Source: DASYML01 sp036399835 (lineage in GTDB: Bacteria > Acidobacteriota > Blastocatellia > Pyrinomonadales > Pyrinomonadaceae). Taken from it: 14,961 nucleotides of DNA. The translations under genes were made by a program, and so were the position numbers. The DNA lies in NCBI GenBank assembly GCA_036399835.1, contig DASWMI010000013.1, positions 1 to 14,961 of the forward strand, read 5' to 3'. Below are positions 1-6,737 of this stretch, piece after piece. Under the pieces are notes generated by a model. It was given only the letters and a program-made list of their open reading frames with translations. It searched no databases and had not been told where the DNA came from. Numbering within the stretch: the stretch's first letter is position 1; every line of letters begins with the position of its first letter.

Positions 1-689
1 TCGACGCGCACGACGCGCACGTGGCCGAGCACAGTCTTCATCTTTTTTGTCTCTAAAACCTTGACGGGCACACGATAAACGCGGCCCGAATCGCTGATGG
101 TCAGCTCGAAGCTGCGCCCCGTAGAGAGCGTTTGCGTGCGCAGGAAGTAGACGGCGGAGGCTATGTCGAGCGCCGAGCCGTTTAGGGCTGTGGTGACTGT
201 GCGCGGCTCTCGATTAGGGTTGCGCGGGTCGCGCTCGGTCCAGACGACCTTTTCATTGTTGAAGACGGCCTGGCTCGCGCGCACACGGTTGCCCTGCTCG
301 TCAAGCTTGTTGGTTTGCAGGACGGCGAAAGTCTGCGGGTCAACGGTCGATTCAACCTGCTGGTGAAACGCGCCGAGAACCTTTTGCAGTAGAAACCCCT
401 TGGAGACGGCTTCGGCTTTAAAGCGTAGCTTTCCGGCTGTCGGCTGATTGCCAGCCGGCGCGCTTTGAGCGTCCTGCAAACGGTCGAAGCTAAAGCGTAT
501 CTCCGCTATGTTCAGCCCGCGCAGCAGCCCGCGCGAATACTCTCCCTCGTAGATTAATACTTCGGCTGGCGCGAAAGGCAGCGCGGAATTCGCGTCGCGC
601 TCTGTATGGTTTGCCGATGCGCCCGCCGCAAAAAGCGACGCGGAGAAAAGAAGAAGCAAGGGAAGTAACCTGTAGATTCGACGTTGCAT
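1..689 (-). CDS. DUF3108-type exported protein (partial, C-terminus beyond window edge)
   Basis: An open frame starts at the ATG at 689-687 and runs off the left edge without a stop, giving about 229 codons. Residues 1-26 form a signal peptide: a basic N-terminus, a Leu-rich core and an Ala-rich end. The mature part opens with LIYEGEYSRGLLRG followed by IRFSF, which resembles the start of DUF3108 domains, a beta-rich periplasmic or outer-membrane-associated family of unknown function. Further in, ALDIASAVYFLR and SDSGRVYRVPVKVLETK also fit that fold. The start lies 6 bp after the stop of the membrane methyltransferase gene, so the two are probably cotranscribed. It is the last visible gene of the heptose/LPS block, so a role in the envelope is plausible but inferred. 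The family call rests on recognised sequence pattern, not a search. Confidence 0.75.
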   Translation of the reverse strand, partial: MQRRIYRLLPLLLLFSASLFAAGASANHTERDANSALPFAPAEVLIYEGEYSRGLLRGLNIAEIRFSFDRLQDAQSAPAGNQPTAGKLRFKAEAVSKGFLLQKVLGAFHQQVESTVDPQTFAVLQTNKLDEQGNRVRASQAVFNNEKVVWTERDPRNPNREPRTVTTALNGSALDIASAVYFLRTQTLSTGRSFELTISDSGRVYRVPVKVLETKKMKTVLGHVRVVRV

Positions 690-695
690 GATAAA

Positions 696-1250
696 TCAAC
701 TAATGAGCGCGGCCTTTAATGCCAATATGGACCAGGCGATGATGAGTCCGAGCGCGGCGCGATATTCACGATAACGCAGGTATAAAGAGGCGTCGAATTT
801 CGCTCGCTGTCCTGGTCCGGCTCTGTAGGGCAGTAGGCGCGGGAGAAAGAGCGGAACGGCGCTGGCATAACGCCTGTACTCTTCGCCGAAAAGCTCCATG
901 AGAGTCAGAGCTTCGACGCGCATGACGGGCAAATAGATGCCCAGAAAGAGCGCCGCGAAGGGCAGGCCCAGGAGCGGCTGCCCGGAGGCTATGGTAAAGC
1001 CAGCGCCGAGTATAAAGCTGCCGAGATAGAGCGGGTTGCGCGTGTAGGCATACGGGCCGGAGGTGGCGAGCGCGGTATTCTTTCTGATGTGGCCCGCGGC
1101 CCAGGCGCGAAGCAGGAGTCCGAGCAGGGCGACCGCTCCGCCGATGGCGAGAGTCAAAGGCCCGGGTCTGGCGAGCGCGATAAAAAGCGCGGCGCACAGA
1201 AAGCCCAGAGGCACGCGCCAACGCTGTATCCATGTCCCGCCCCTACGCAA
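696..1250 (-). CDS. Isoprenylcysteine carboxyl methyltransferase / phospholipid methyltransferase-like membrane protein
   Basis: A 184-residue integral membrane protein with several hydrophobic segments (about 14-27, 32-49, 75-107 and 165-182). It carries the family's C-terminal SAM-binding signature: GPYAYTRNPLYLG at 65-77, then a Glu-containing helix (VEALTL, 112-117) and FGEEYRRYASAVPLFLP at 121-137. Relatives methylate isoprenylcysteine, phospholipids or other membrane substrates with S-adenosylmethionine; the substrate here cannot be told. The likely start is TTG at 1250, which overlaps the end of the upstream heptosyltransferase gene (stop TAG at 1245-1243); an in-frame TAA at 1256-1254 excludes a longer form. 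GTG at 1214 is an alternative. The overlap implies translational coupling within the LPS-core operon, suggesting a lipid or envelope substrate by context only. Confidence 0.82.
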   Translation of the reverse strand: MRRGGTWIQRWRVPLGFLCAALFIALARPGPLTLAIGGAVALLGLLLRAWAAGHIRKNTALATSGPYAYTRNPLYLGSFILGAGFTIASGQPLLGLPFAALFLGIYLPVMRVEALTLMELFGEEYRRYASAVPLFLPRLLPYRAGPGQRAKFDASLYLRYREYRAALGLIIAWSILALKAALIS

Positions 1251-2319
1251 CGATTAAAGCCCCCGTCCGCGCAGACGAGCCGGCGCGCCTGAGCCTCTCG
1301 CCCGCAGACTCAAGCACGCGCTCGACTTCAATATCCATGCAGACCCACTTCGAGCATGAGCGGCGATGGCAATCCTCACGGCAGTCTATGTCATGGCGCT
1401 CGACGCAGAGGTCCAGCCGACGCGGGCTGCCGTTGCGCCACCACTCTGTTGGACCAAAGAGTCCGACGATTGGTGTTCCTGCGGCCACGGCCAGATGAGT
1501 TGGTCCGGTATCGCCGCCGACATAGAGCTGAGCGTGTCTTGCCAGTGCGTAAAAACCTTTGAGCGAGAGGCTGACGGCGGCGGCGCGCCCCGCACGGCTC
1601 GACGCGACGACGCGCACGGCCAGCTCCTGCTCGCCCGGCCCATAATTGACTAATGAAGCCAGCCCGTAATCGGACCAGAGGCGGTCCGAGAGCGCGCCGA
1701 AGCGTTCCGCGTCCCAGAGCTTTGTCGGCCAGCCGCCGCCCGGGTTCAGGATGGCAAAACTGCCACGGGCTGCGCTCAACGCTCCGGCGGCCTCAAGCTC
1801 GTGCGTCTCTGTGATGGCAAGAGGAAACTCAAACTCGTCAGGGTCGCTCGGGACTTCAATTTCGAGCGCGGCTGCGGCGAGCGAGAGGTTCTTGACGATG
1901 ACGTGAGCGCGCTCGGGCGTCTCTATGGTTTGGGTCAGGAGCAGGCGGCTCGCAGGCTCTCGCAAGGCTTGAGGCGCAAAGCCGTAGATGCGCTTTGCTC
2001 CTGAGAGTCTGGCGATGAATGCTGATTTGAGAAGGCCCTGGAAATCTAGTGCGGTATCGAAGGACGAGGCGCGTAGCCGACGCAACTGCCGGCGCGGTGC
2101 CAGCAGCGTCTCCCCAGACATCGGCCAGCGCCTCAGTTCCTTCGTGTCCACTTCGATGAGGCTGTCCAGAATCTGGTTGTCTCGTAATATTTCCGCCGCG
2201 CGCCGCTCGACGACCCATGAAATCTCGGCGCGCGGCAGAGCGCGCCGCATCGCCGCCAGTGCGGGCAGCGTATGCACTATATCGCCTATGCTTCCAAGTT
2301 TGACAATCAGAATCCGCAT
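1243..2319 (-). CDS. waaC: ADP-heptose:LPS heptosyltransferase I-like (glycosyltransferase family 9)
   Basis: GT9 glycosyltransferase of 358 residues, expected to transfer L-glycero-D-manno-heptose from ADP-heptose to Kdo of the LPS inner core on the cytoplasmic face of the inner membrane. The N-terminus MRILIVKLGSIGDIVHTLPA matches the WaaC N-terminal Rossmann start. LDFQGLLKSAFIARL, followed by LREPASRLL, resembles the WaaC acceptor-domain segment. The C-terminal nucleotide-sugar motif is GGDTGPTHLAVAAG (about 268-281), followed by GLFGPTE. A Cys-rich tail (Cys near 305, 313, 317, 322 and 327) is like that of other GT9 proteins. I chose ATG 2319 because it fits the family N-terminus; ATG 2331 and TTG 2334 are in frame and abut the hairpin repeat at 2335, and none has a clear Shine-Dalgarno. 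WaaC over other GT9 enzymes is likely but not certain. Confidence 0.82.
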   Translation of the reverse strand: MRILIVKLGSIGDIVHTLPALAAMRRALPRAEISWVVERRAAEILRDNQILDSLIEVDTKELRRWPMSGETLLAPRRQLRRLRASSFDTALDFQGLLKSAFIARLSGAKRIYGFAPQALREPASRLLLTQTIETPERAHVIVKNLSLAAAALEIEVPSDPDEFEFPLAITETHELEAAGALSAARGSFAILNPGGGWPTKLWDAERFGALSDRLWSDYGLASLVNYGPGEQELAVRVVASSRAGRAAAVSLSLKGFYALARHAQLYVGGDTGPTHLAVAAGTPIVGLFGPTEWWRNGSPRRLDLCVERHDIDCREDCHRRSCSKWVCMDIEVERVLESAGERLRRAGSSARTGALIVA

Positions 2320-2334
2320 CAAAGCTTTCATCAA

Positions 2335-2395
2335 TGATGAGAGATGAGCGATGAAGGATGAGAAGGTCTCTTCACTTATCGCTCATCTCTCGTCA
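2335..2395. repeat. Heptamer-based hairpin repeat A (GATGAGA type)
   Basis: Four direct 7-bp units run from 2336 to 2363 (gatgaga, gatgagc, gatgaag, gatgaga). The segment 2339-2352 is a perfect 14-bp inverted match to 2378-2391; allowing one mismatch the stem is 18 bp (2335-2352 with 2378-2395) around a 25-nt loop. It lies between the stop of the exported hypothetical gene and the start region of the waaC-like gene, so it would sit in the intercistronic mRNA. No T-run follows the stem, so it does not look like a standard intrinsic terminator. Confidence 0.85.
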
Positions 2396-2405
2396 CGCAT
2401 CTTTA

Positions 2406-2909
2406 TCAAGTGCCCGCGAAGAAGCTGAACTTGAGGTCCGCTTCGGCTATCTTTTGGCCGTTCCTGTATTTGATGAGATGGCCTTCGAGGACGGGCGTGT
2501 CCATGTCCAAATCGGCTTCGTAGAAGACGCCGCCCTTGAGCCAGCGCCCCTCGAAGCTGTAGCTCGTGCCCTTCAAGGCTCGCGTCGTAAAGGTAAACTT
2601 CTGTCGCGTGACGTTGGTACTGGCCGGAATAAATCTATAGATGACGTTGCGGTTGGTGCGCACGCCGGAAGCCGGATAATGACCGCCGCCGGGTTTGCGC
2701 AGCAGCGAGAAGCCGTCAAACTCTTTTAAGCCTGCGGGCGGGTTGCCGACGAGCATAAAGTAGCCGTCCGGGTCGAACTTTGCGCTCCTCCCTTGCGCCT
2801 CAGATGAATGGCCGGGCGCGGCTGTCATTAGCAACAGCAAGGCCAGCGTCAAAAACAACAGACATGAAGCCGGAGCTATCGAGATTATTCGTGTGGCTCT
2901 CTTAATCAT
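2406..2909 (-). CDS. Exported protein of unknown function in the LPS-core cluster
   Basis: I do not recognise this 167-residue protein. It has a basic N-terminus and a long hydrophobic stretch (about 11-31) ending in an Ala/Pro/Gly region, consistent with a signal peptide or single anchor. The Cys at 16 lies inside the hydrophobic core and is not a lipobox. The rest (about 45-167) is rich in Gly, aromatics and alternating hydrophobic residues (DPDGYFMLVGNPPAG, YSFEGRWLKGG, FYEADLDMDTPVLEG), suggesting a beta-rich periplasmic domain. The start ATG 2909-2907 is supported by a strong Shine-Dalgarno (AGAGGA, 2918-2913). It lies 32 bp after the hldC stop and upstream of waaC, so it is likely cotranscribed with heptose genes. 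A role in envelope or LPS assembly is only a context guess. Confidence 0.8.
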   Translation of the reverse strand: MIKRATRIISIAPASCLLFLTLALLLLMTAAPGHSSEAQGRSAKFDPDGYFMLVGNPPAGLKEFDGFSLLRKPGGGHYPASGVRTNRNVIYRFIPASTNVTRQKFTFTTRALKGTSYSFEGRWLKGGVFYEADLDMDTPVLEGHLIKYRNGQKIAEADLKFSFFAGT

Positions 2910-2941
2910 TCTTCCTCTTTGTCAAAAGCTGACTGGGCGGT

Positions 2942-3442
2942 CTACTCCCCGCCCATCTGCGTGATGAACTCGGTGCTCGAATGGTCTTTAGGATCGCCGA
3001 CAATCATCACGCGTCCGCCGTAGGATCGTACCACATCGCGCTCAGGGACAGTCTCTTCCGTGTAGTCCGTGCCTTTGGCGTGGATGTCCGGGCGGATTGA
3101 GCGCAGGAGAGCTTCGACGGTCGGCTCAGGAAAGACGGTCACGTAGTCAACGGCGCGGATCGAAGCGATGATTTCCGCGCGCTCGCGTTCGGGCATCAGC
3201 GGGCGACCCTCGCCCTTCTGAGCGCGGACCTGTAGGTCGCAATTAACGCCGACGACCAGCAGGTCTCCGAGCGCGCGTGCGCCTTCCAGATAGCGGACGT
3301 GGCCGACGTGCAGGATGTCGAAGCAGCCGTTGGCAAAGACTATCCGCGCCCCTGCTTTGCGCGCGATGGCGACGCGCGCGATGAGGCGGTTACGGTCAAG
3401 TATGCGAGAGACCGCATACGCTTTTTCATCGGCTGTGTACAT
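2942..3442 (-). CDS. hldC: D-glycero-beta-D-manno-heptose 1-phosphate adenylyltransferase (HldE domain II as a separate protein)
   Basis: A 166-residue nucleotidyltransferase that joins AMP from ATP to heptose 1-phosphate, giving ADP-D,D-heptose in the cytoplasm. The cytidylyltransferase-like fold shows FANGCFDILHVGHVRYLEGA near 36-55, with the HxGH catalytic motif at 45-48. Later KGTDYTEETVPERDVV and GGRVMIVGDPKDHSST are typical of RfaE domain II. In Escherichia coli this activity is the C-terminal half of the fused HldE. Here kinase and adenylyltransferase are separate genes, split by the riboflavin-kinase-like gene at 3491-3868. The start ATG 3442-3440 lies 48 bp after that gene's stop; its ribosome-binding site is weak or distant (AGGGAT). 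The function is secure from the motifs and from adjacent hldA, gmhB and heptosyltransferases. Confidence 0.93.
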   Translation of the reverse strand: MYTADEKAYAVSRILDRNRLIARVAIARKAGARIVFANGCFDILHVGHVRYLEGARALGDLLVVGVNCDLQVRAQKGEGRPLMPERERAEIIASIRAVDYVTVFPEPTVEALLRSIRPDIHAKGTDYTEETVPERDVVRSYGGRVMIVGDPKDHSSTEFITQMGGE

Positions 3443-3490
3443 ACCAGATAGTTTATCCCTAAGCTCTCAACATCATTTCAGCAAACACGG

Positions 3491-3868
3491 TCATTCGGCA
3501 ACTTCAACCTGGACCACATCGCCGTCCTCAAGATTGTACAGCTCGCGCAGCTTAACGTCGCAGGCCACCTCTATCACGCTTCTCGCATGCGTGCCGAAGC
3601 CCTTCTCGTTGCTTTCCGGTCTGAGGATAAAAGCCTTGCGCCCGAAGATGGTGCAGGGAACGATATAGATGGTGACAGTCCCGCCATAGTCCTCTTTATC
3701 GAGCCGCAGGGCATCAGCCGGGACGCCGTAAGACTCTGCGAGCTGAAGGTTCAGCGTGCCCGGAAAAAAACGCATCCCCGTCTTGGCTAGATAGTCGTCC
3801 TGAAGTTTTTCAATCCAGTAGGAAAAGTTTCCCACTCCGCTAAAGACCTTTCCCCTTAAAACTTTCAT
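3491..3868 (-). CDS. ribK: DUF120-family CTP-dependent riboflavin kinase homologue (archaeal type)
   Basis: A 125-residue protein matching the small archaeal riboflavin kinase family (EC 2.7.1.161), which phosphorylates riboflavin to FMN using CTP. Recognised elements are GKVFSGVGNFSYW at 6-18; FFPGTLNLQL at 34-43, in which Thr38 and Asn40 correspond to the Thr-x-Asn reported to hold magnesium in Methanocaldococcus jannaschii RibK; and the C-terminal VIEVACDVKLRELYNLEDGDVV at about 98-119 (matching IEIIAP-KLRE--NL-DGDVI in the archaeal protein). Length is close to the archaeal enzyme. The start ATG 3868-3866 has an upstream AGGA. It lies 20 bp downstream of hldA and upstream of hldC, so it is operonic with the heptose genes. 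Most bacteria use the unrelated RibF; whether this protein acts on riboflavin or on another compound in this pathway is open. Confidence 0.8.
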   Translation of the reverse strand: MKVLRGKVFSGVGNFSYWIEKLQDDYLAKTGMRFFPGTLNLQLAESYGVPADALRLDKEDYGGTVTIYIVPCTIFGRKAFILRPESNEKGFGTHARSVIEVACDVKLRELYNLEDGDVVQVEVAE

Positions 3869-3888
3869 ACGCTCGCGTCCTGCCCTTG

Positions 3889-4911
3889 TTAAGCTTCCTC
3901 CCAGCGCTGGACCGAAGAGAGCAGCTCCTGGCGATTGACGGTCGCCGTCCCGCGTTTCATGACGACCAGACCGCCAGCGTGGTTCGCCAGTTGCGCGGCG
4001 TCCGCAAAGGAAGCGCCGGAAGCGATGGCGAGCGTATAGGCGGCGATGACAGTATCGCCCGCGCCCGTGACATCCACGGCATCGCGCGCGCCGACGGCTT
4101 CTATGTGAAGCGGCTCGGCATGCTCTTCAAAAAGGACTATCCCGCGATTGCCGCGCGTGATGAGCAGCGCGCGATAGCCCAGTTGCTCGCGCAGCTCGCG
4201 CCCCGCAGCCTCCAGCGCAGCCGTATCCGTCAACTGCCTGCCGAGCGCCTGTTCAACCTCGTCTTCATTCGGCGTGGCGGAGGTAAAGCCCTGAAAGCGC
4301 TGTAGGTGAAAACGCGAATCCACGAGGACCGGAATCGAGCGACGGGCCACAGCCTCGCGGACAGCCGCAGCCATCTCTTCATCAACCACGCCGTAGTTGT
4401 AATCCGAGATAATCACGGCATCAGCGGTGCGCACCTTCTCAAGCAGACGCTCGCGCAGTTGAGCGCGCACGCCCCTGTCCTTGAGCGGCTCGCTTTCGTA
4501 GTCAACGCGTATCACCTGCTGCCTGGTCGAATGGACCTGTCCGGCGAGGATGCGAACCTTCGTCGTCGTGTGATGGTCGGGGACGGCCAGCACGCTGCGG
4601 CATTCGACGTTGGCCTCGCGTAAACGGCTGAGGAGGGCTTCTCCGGCTGTATCTTCGCCGATGACGCCGATGAGCGCGACCTGCGCGCCGAGCGTAGAGA
4701 GATTGGCGGCGCAGTTGGCAGCCCCGCCAGGCGTCGTCTCGGTGCGCTCATGCCTGAGGATGAGGACGGGGGCTTCGCGCGAGACGCGGCTAATCTCGCC
4801 GTAGAGAAACTGGTCCGCCACGAGGTCGCCGACGACCACTACCCTGCGCTCCGGAAAACGCTCGACCAGCGCCGCCAGCTTTTCCTTCCGCGCTGTTTGC
4901 TCAAGATTCAT
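3889..4911 (-). CDS. hldA: D-glycero-beta-D-manno-heptose-7-phosphate kinase (HldE domain I as a separate protein)
   Basis: A 340-residue PfkB/ribokinase-family sugar kinase that phosphorylates D-glycero-D-manno-heptose 7-phosphate at C1, the first committed step after the isomerase. The order of motifs fits RfaE domain I: VVVVGDLVADQFLYGEISRVS near 24-44, the substrate-side PGGAANCAANLSTLG at 61-75, and the ATP-binding/catalytic DVTGAGDT at 280-287, with Asp286 the expected base. KVRILAGQVHSTRQQVIRVD and IISDYNYGVV are further family landmarks. There is no adenylyltransferase domain; that is encoded separately downstream. The start ATG 4911-4909 is preceded by GGAG at a usable distance. The spacer to gmhB upstream holds hairpin repeat B. 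Confidence 0.93.
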   Translation of the reverse strand: MNLEQTARKEKLAALVERFPERRVVVVGDLVADQFLYGEISRVSREAPVLILRHERTETTPGGAANCAANLSTLGAQVALIGVIGEDTAGEALLSRLREANVECRSVLAVPDHHTTTKVRILAGQVHSTRQQVIRVDYESEPLKDRGVRAQLRERLLEKVRTADAVIISDYNYGVVDEEMAAAVREAVARRSIPVLVDSRFHLQRFQGFTSATPNEDEVEQALGRQLTDTAALEAAGRELREQLGYRALLITRGNRGIVLFEEHAEPLHIEAVGARDAVDVTGAGDTVIAAYTLAIASGASFADAAQLANHAGGLVVMKRGTATVNRQELLSSVQRWEEA

Positions 4912-4933
4912 CCATCAACTCCGAAGGACCATC

Positions 4934-4983
4934 AATCGTCAACGGGTGAGAGACAGTTTCTATCTCTTCACACGTTGACGATT
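4934..4983. repeat. Hairpin repeat B overlapping the gmhB stop
   Basis: An 11-bp perfect inverted repeat pairs 4934-4944 (aatcgtcaacg) with 4973-4983. After one mismatch, pairing continues inward between about 4946-4953 (gtgagaga) and 4963-4971 (tctcttcac, one bulged T), leaving a short loop. The right arm contains the last four codons (Ile-Val-Asn-Val) and the stop codon of gmhB, so this element contributes the C-terminal residues of that protein. Part of the left arm shows the same 7-bp rhythm as the other hairpins (gtcaacg, ggtgaga). No T-run follows. Confidence 0.75.
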
Positions 4984-5537
4984 CGCTCCGCTGCTTCAAG
5001 TAGATTCTCCGCGACGAGTTCGGGCTGGTGTTGCCAGTTGGGGCGCTGGTATTCCCATTCGCCGCGCCCGTAGCCGCTCAGGACAAAGGCCGAGCGCACG
5101 CCGGCGTTGTGCGCCAGCTCTATGTCGCTGTAACGGTCGCCGACCATCCAGCTCCCCGCCAGGTCAAGCTCGAACTCTTCGGCGGCGCGCAGTATGAGTC
5201 CGGGCCGTGGCTTGCGGCAATCGCAGTCGGCGCGGTAGGGCGGCTCGCCCACAGAAGGGTGATGCGCGCAATAGTAAATGGCATCGAGCCGCGCGCCGCC
5301 TTGCTCAAGCTCCTGCCGCAGAATGTTATGGACCGAGCCGATTAATTCTTCCGTGAAATAACCACGCGCCACGCCCGCCTGGTTGGTCACGAGAATCGCC
5401 AGCCAGCCAGCCTCTTGCAGCAGCCTGATGGCCGCCGCGGAAAAGGGATAGACGCGATAACGCGCCGGATGATTGACGTATCCGACCTCCTCCGAGATCG
5501 TCCCGTCGCGGTCTATAAAGACTGCGCGCCTCTTCAT
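4968..5537 (-). CDS. gmhB: D-glycero-beta-D-manno-heptose-1,7-bisphosphate 7-phosphatase
   Basis: A 189-residue HAD-superfamily phosphatase that removes the 7-phosphate of heptose 1,7-bisphosphate, between the kinase and adenylyltransferase steps. The HAD motif I is FIDRDGT, with nucleophile Asp9 and acid/base Asp11. The motif II region is LVTNQAGVARG, motif III is the Lys of CRKPRPG, and motif IV is WMVGDRYSDIELA with Asp134 and Asp138. The zinc-loop ligands typical of GmhB are visible: Cys90, His92, Cys105 and Cys107 in YYCAHHP and DCDCRKP. The start codon overlaps the waaF stop by 4 bp (ATGA at 5537-5534), indicating coupled translation. The last residues are encoded within hairpin repeat B. 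The function is well supported by motifs and neighbours. Confidence 0.95.
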   Translation of the reverse strand: MKRRAVFIDRDGTISEEVGYVNHPARYRVYPFSAAAIRLLQEAGWLAILVTNQAGVARGYFTEELIGSVHNILRQELEQGGARLDAIYYCAHHPSVGEPPYRADCDCRKPRPGLILRAAEEFELDLAGSWMVGDRYSDIELAHNAGVRSAFVLSGYGRGEWEYQRPNWQHQPELVAENLLEAAERIVNV

Positions 5538-6625
5538 GCCCCGACCTCCAGTGGCGCTCTCTTCATCAAGGCGACGGCGCGCTTGAGGACTTCATCCGGC
5601 GAGATGGCCGTCATGCAGCGATGGTCAATCGGGCAATCGCGCAGCATACAGGGCGCGCAATCGGGCGGGCGGCGAATAATCTCCGCGCTCGCAGAGAAGG
5701 GGCGCGTGGTGGCCGGGTCTGTTGGTCCAAAGATGACGAGTGTCGGGCGTTCGAGAGCCGAAGCGATGTGGGCCGGACCCGTATCGTTGGTGATAAGCAG
5801 GTCTGTGATGCTCAAGAGTGCTACCGCCTGGTCCAGATTCGTGCGCCCGGTGAGCATGACGGGCGCGCGCTTCATCCGCGCGACGACTTCAAGAGAGACT
5901 TCCAGCTCGTCCGGCGCTCCGATAAGACAGACATCGGCCCGCATCTCTTCAATCAAGCGGTCTGCGAGCGCGGCGTAGCTGGCGGCGGGCCAGCGTTTAG
6001 CGCGGCTGTTGGTCGAGCCTGGACAGAGCGCGATGAGGGGTCTGCCTGCGCCCATCGCGCCATGTTCGGCCAGCAGTTGCCGCGCGTGGGCCTGTCGCTC
6101 CTGAGAGACACGCAGAGCGAAAGCCGGTTCGCTTTCGAGAATCCGCGATGAGCCGTCAAGCAGCTCCTCCAGACGGGCGACGATGTTGAGGTAGTAAAAG
6201 ACTTCGTGCCTCTGTTGATGCCAGTCGGGTAGAGCAAGGGGGTGTGTCAGGAGCGCGCGCCGCCCGTCCGTGCAGTATCCGAGCCGCGCGGGGACGCGAG
6301 CGAGCGCGGCGATCAGTGCGGCCTCGAAAGCGTTCTGAAAAAGTATCGCCAGCTCAAAGCGTCGTCTGCGCCACTCGCGCGCCTGCCCGAAGGCCGCGCG
6401 CAAAGGCTTCTCTGCGCGGTCGTAAATCAGAATCTCGTCAATAAACTCCGCCTCGCTGAATAGCCCTCTGGACCAGGAGCGCGTGGCGAGCGTGATGTGC
6501 GCGTGCGGGAGTATGCGGCGCAGCTCGCGCAGGGCGGGGATGGTCATCACGGCATCCCCGACCCAGTTCGTCCCGCGCACGACGACGCGCTCAATCTCTT
6601 CTGCTTTTAAACTGCTTCCTCTCAA
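5534..6625 (-). CDS. waaF: ADP-heptose:LPS heptosyltransferase II
   Basis: GT9 glycosyltransferase of 363 residues, expected to add the second heptose to the LPS inner core. RGTNWVGDAVMTIPALRELR (18-37) is the hallmark WaaF N-terminus. ALCPGSTNSRAKRWP lies near 199-213. The C-terminal donor-site motif is NDTGPAHIASAL (280-291), followed by VIFGPTDPATTRP. The Cys-rich segment (Cys323, 326, 331 and 337, as CAPCMLRDCPIDHRC) is characteristic of the subfamily. The start TTG at 6625 is preceded closely by AGGAAA. A second AGAGGAAG lies inside the first codons, so a start some 10 residues later (at or near the IERVVVRG segment) cannot be excluded, although no ATG is available there. The end overlaps gmhB by 4 bp. 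This gene and the waaC-like gene bracket the ADP-heptose synthesis genes. Confidence 0.93.
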   Translation of the reverse strand: MRGSSLKAEEIERVVVRGTNWVGDAVMTIPALRELRRILPHAHITLATRSWSRGLFSEAEFIDEILIYDRAEKPLRAAFGQAREWRRRRFELAILFQNAFEAALIAALARVPARLGYCTDGRRALLTHPLALPDWHQQRHEVFYYLNIVARLEELLDGSSRILESEPAFALRVSQERQAHARQLLAEHGAMGAGRPLIALCPGSTNSRAKRWPAASYAALADRLIEEMRADVCLIGAPDELEVSLEVVARMKRAPVMLTGRTNLDQAVALLSITDLLITNDTGPAHIASALERPTLVIFGPTDPATTRPFSASAEIIRRPPDCAPCMLRDCPIDHRCMTAISPDEVLKRAVALMKRAPLEVGA

Positions 6626-6737
6626 GTTTCCTGACTCGCTTGATCTGCTTCGAGCAACACCGAATCGAGTTTATCCTAACAGAGTTTCCAGGCCGAGACG
6701 CATCGGCCTCGATGAAAAACTCCAAACTTCAAAAGCT

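Noticed and set aside
305..1024. Redox or zinc role for the Cys-rich tails of the heptosyltransferases (as seen in waaF and waaC)
   Set aside because: Such cysteines are common in GT9 heptosyltransferases, so they are not a novelty of this window.
5415..5978. 187-codon plus-strand open frame
   Set aside because: It is antisense to gmhB and waaF, whose motifs are clear; the high GC content leaves long chance frames open.
6690..6709. Short hairpin (aggccga/tcggcct) downstream of the SDR gene, possible terminator
   Set aside because: Seven-base stem with no U-run on either side; not enough to call a terminator.
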